Shown here: piece by piece, positions 63,864 through 64,000 of the stretch | Layout of the letters: each line of letters begins with the position of its first letter | Position numbering within the stretch: the first letter of the stretch is position 1 | Assembly (NCBI RefSeq): GCF_001544915.2 | Contig: NZ_FCOE02000023.1 | Coordinates: 61,451-125,450, forward strand | DNA from: Caballeronia pedi | GTDB lineage: Bacteria > Pseudomonadota > Gammaproteobacteria > Burkholderiales > Burkholderiaceae | Direction: 5' to 3' | Length of the DNA: 64,000 nt | Notes under the pieces: generated by a model | Databases searched by the model: none | What the model saw: the letters and a program-made list of their open reading frames with translations, nothing else | Told to the model about the DNA's origin: nothing | Translations under genes and position numbers: made by a program

Positions 63864-64000
63864 ACACGCCCGCCTCCGATGATCGCAAGACGCGCCCGCT
63901 GATCGCGTGCCACGAATGCGATCTGGTGCAGCGCGAAGGCGAAGTGCCGCCGGGCGGCACGCTGCGCTGCTGCCGCTGCCGCGCGGTGCTGTATCGGCGG
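63860..64000 (+). CDS. Paraquat-inducible protein A-like protein (3' end missing)
   Basis: The frame starts ATGA over the channel gene's stop and runs off the window after 47 codons. The visible part reads LIACHECDLVQREGE followed by GTLRCCRCRAVLYR, the N-terminal zinc-ribbon pattern (two Cys pairs) of PqiA proteins. PqiA is an inner-membrane partner of the MCE protein PqiB in lipid transport to or from the outer membrane. Being directly coupled to an efflux operon is a noteworthy context. Confidence 0.85.
   Translation, partial: MNTPASDDRKTRPLIACHECDLVQREGEVPPGGTLRCCRCRAVLYRR

Overview
The window is very probably from a Burkholderiaceae genome of the Caballeronia/Paraburkholderia type. The evidence is the high GC content with strong G/C third-position bias, two classic Burkholderia general porins (mature ends starting QSSVTLYG), a DUF3331-like protein, a BTH_I2691/VasX-like type VI effector and many LysR/GntR-controlled catabolic operons. 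No rRNA, tRNA, replication or central housekeeping gene was recognised. The content (catabolism, transport, efflux, regulators) would fit a secondary replicon, but that is inference.

Layout. 1-6581: a tight plus-strand catabolic operon (nitrilase-like hydrolase, acyl-CoA dehydrogenase, acyl-CoA ligase, crotonase, MmgE/PrpD, terminal GlxA-type regulator). 6587-12274: a hypothetical protein, two porins, a DUF3331-like protein, a DUF4863/PnbB-like protein, a ProQ/FinO protein with a repeat tail, and a small exported protein. 12453-13811: AAHS-type MFS transporter. 14048-20166: a six-gene minus-strand operon joining a Rieske oxygenase, a glutamine-synthetase-like ligase, a [2Fe-2S] ferredoxin, a FAD reductase, a gamma-glutamyl hydrolase and a LysR regulator, with a divergent GntR/FCD regulator at 20505. 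This is the best candidate for an under-described system: glutamylate an amine, oxygenate it, then remove the glutamyl group.

21231-23092: TetR regulator and divergent metallo-beta-lactamase-fold hydrolase. 23110-27498: CGNR regulator divergent from an alpha/beta hydrolase-MDR-SDR operon, then a LysR regulator. 27617-31176: MHS transporter, amidohydrolase and a convergent Ldh-family dehydrogenase. 31288-33499: small proteins and an NmrA-like protein. 33544-37222: GntR/UTRA regulator divergent from a fumarase/aspartase-superfamily lyase and a DctA-type transporter, with two perfect 16-bp palindromes between them. 37345-42092: a large GH63-like glycosidase, a universal stress protein and an aldehyde dehydrogenase. 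42302-44265: actP with its DUF485 partner.

44570-49596: a compositionally distinct type VI secretion cassette (possible remnant, DUF4123 adaptor, pore-forming-type effector, likely membrane immunity protein). 49609-55681: minus-strand ethanolamine ammonia-lyase operon (permease, DadA-like oxidoreductase, periplasmic binding protein, eutB, eutC), divergent from a MocR regulator at 55981. 57858-63862: a complete tripartite RND efflux operon followed by the start of a pqiA-like gene that runs off the window.

Several divergent intergenic regions hold clear inverted repeats that pair naturally with the adjacent regulator. These operator assignments are inferred from sequence symmetry and gene order.
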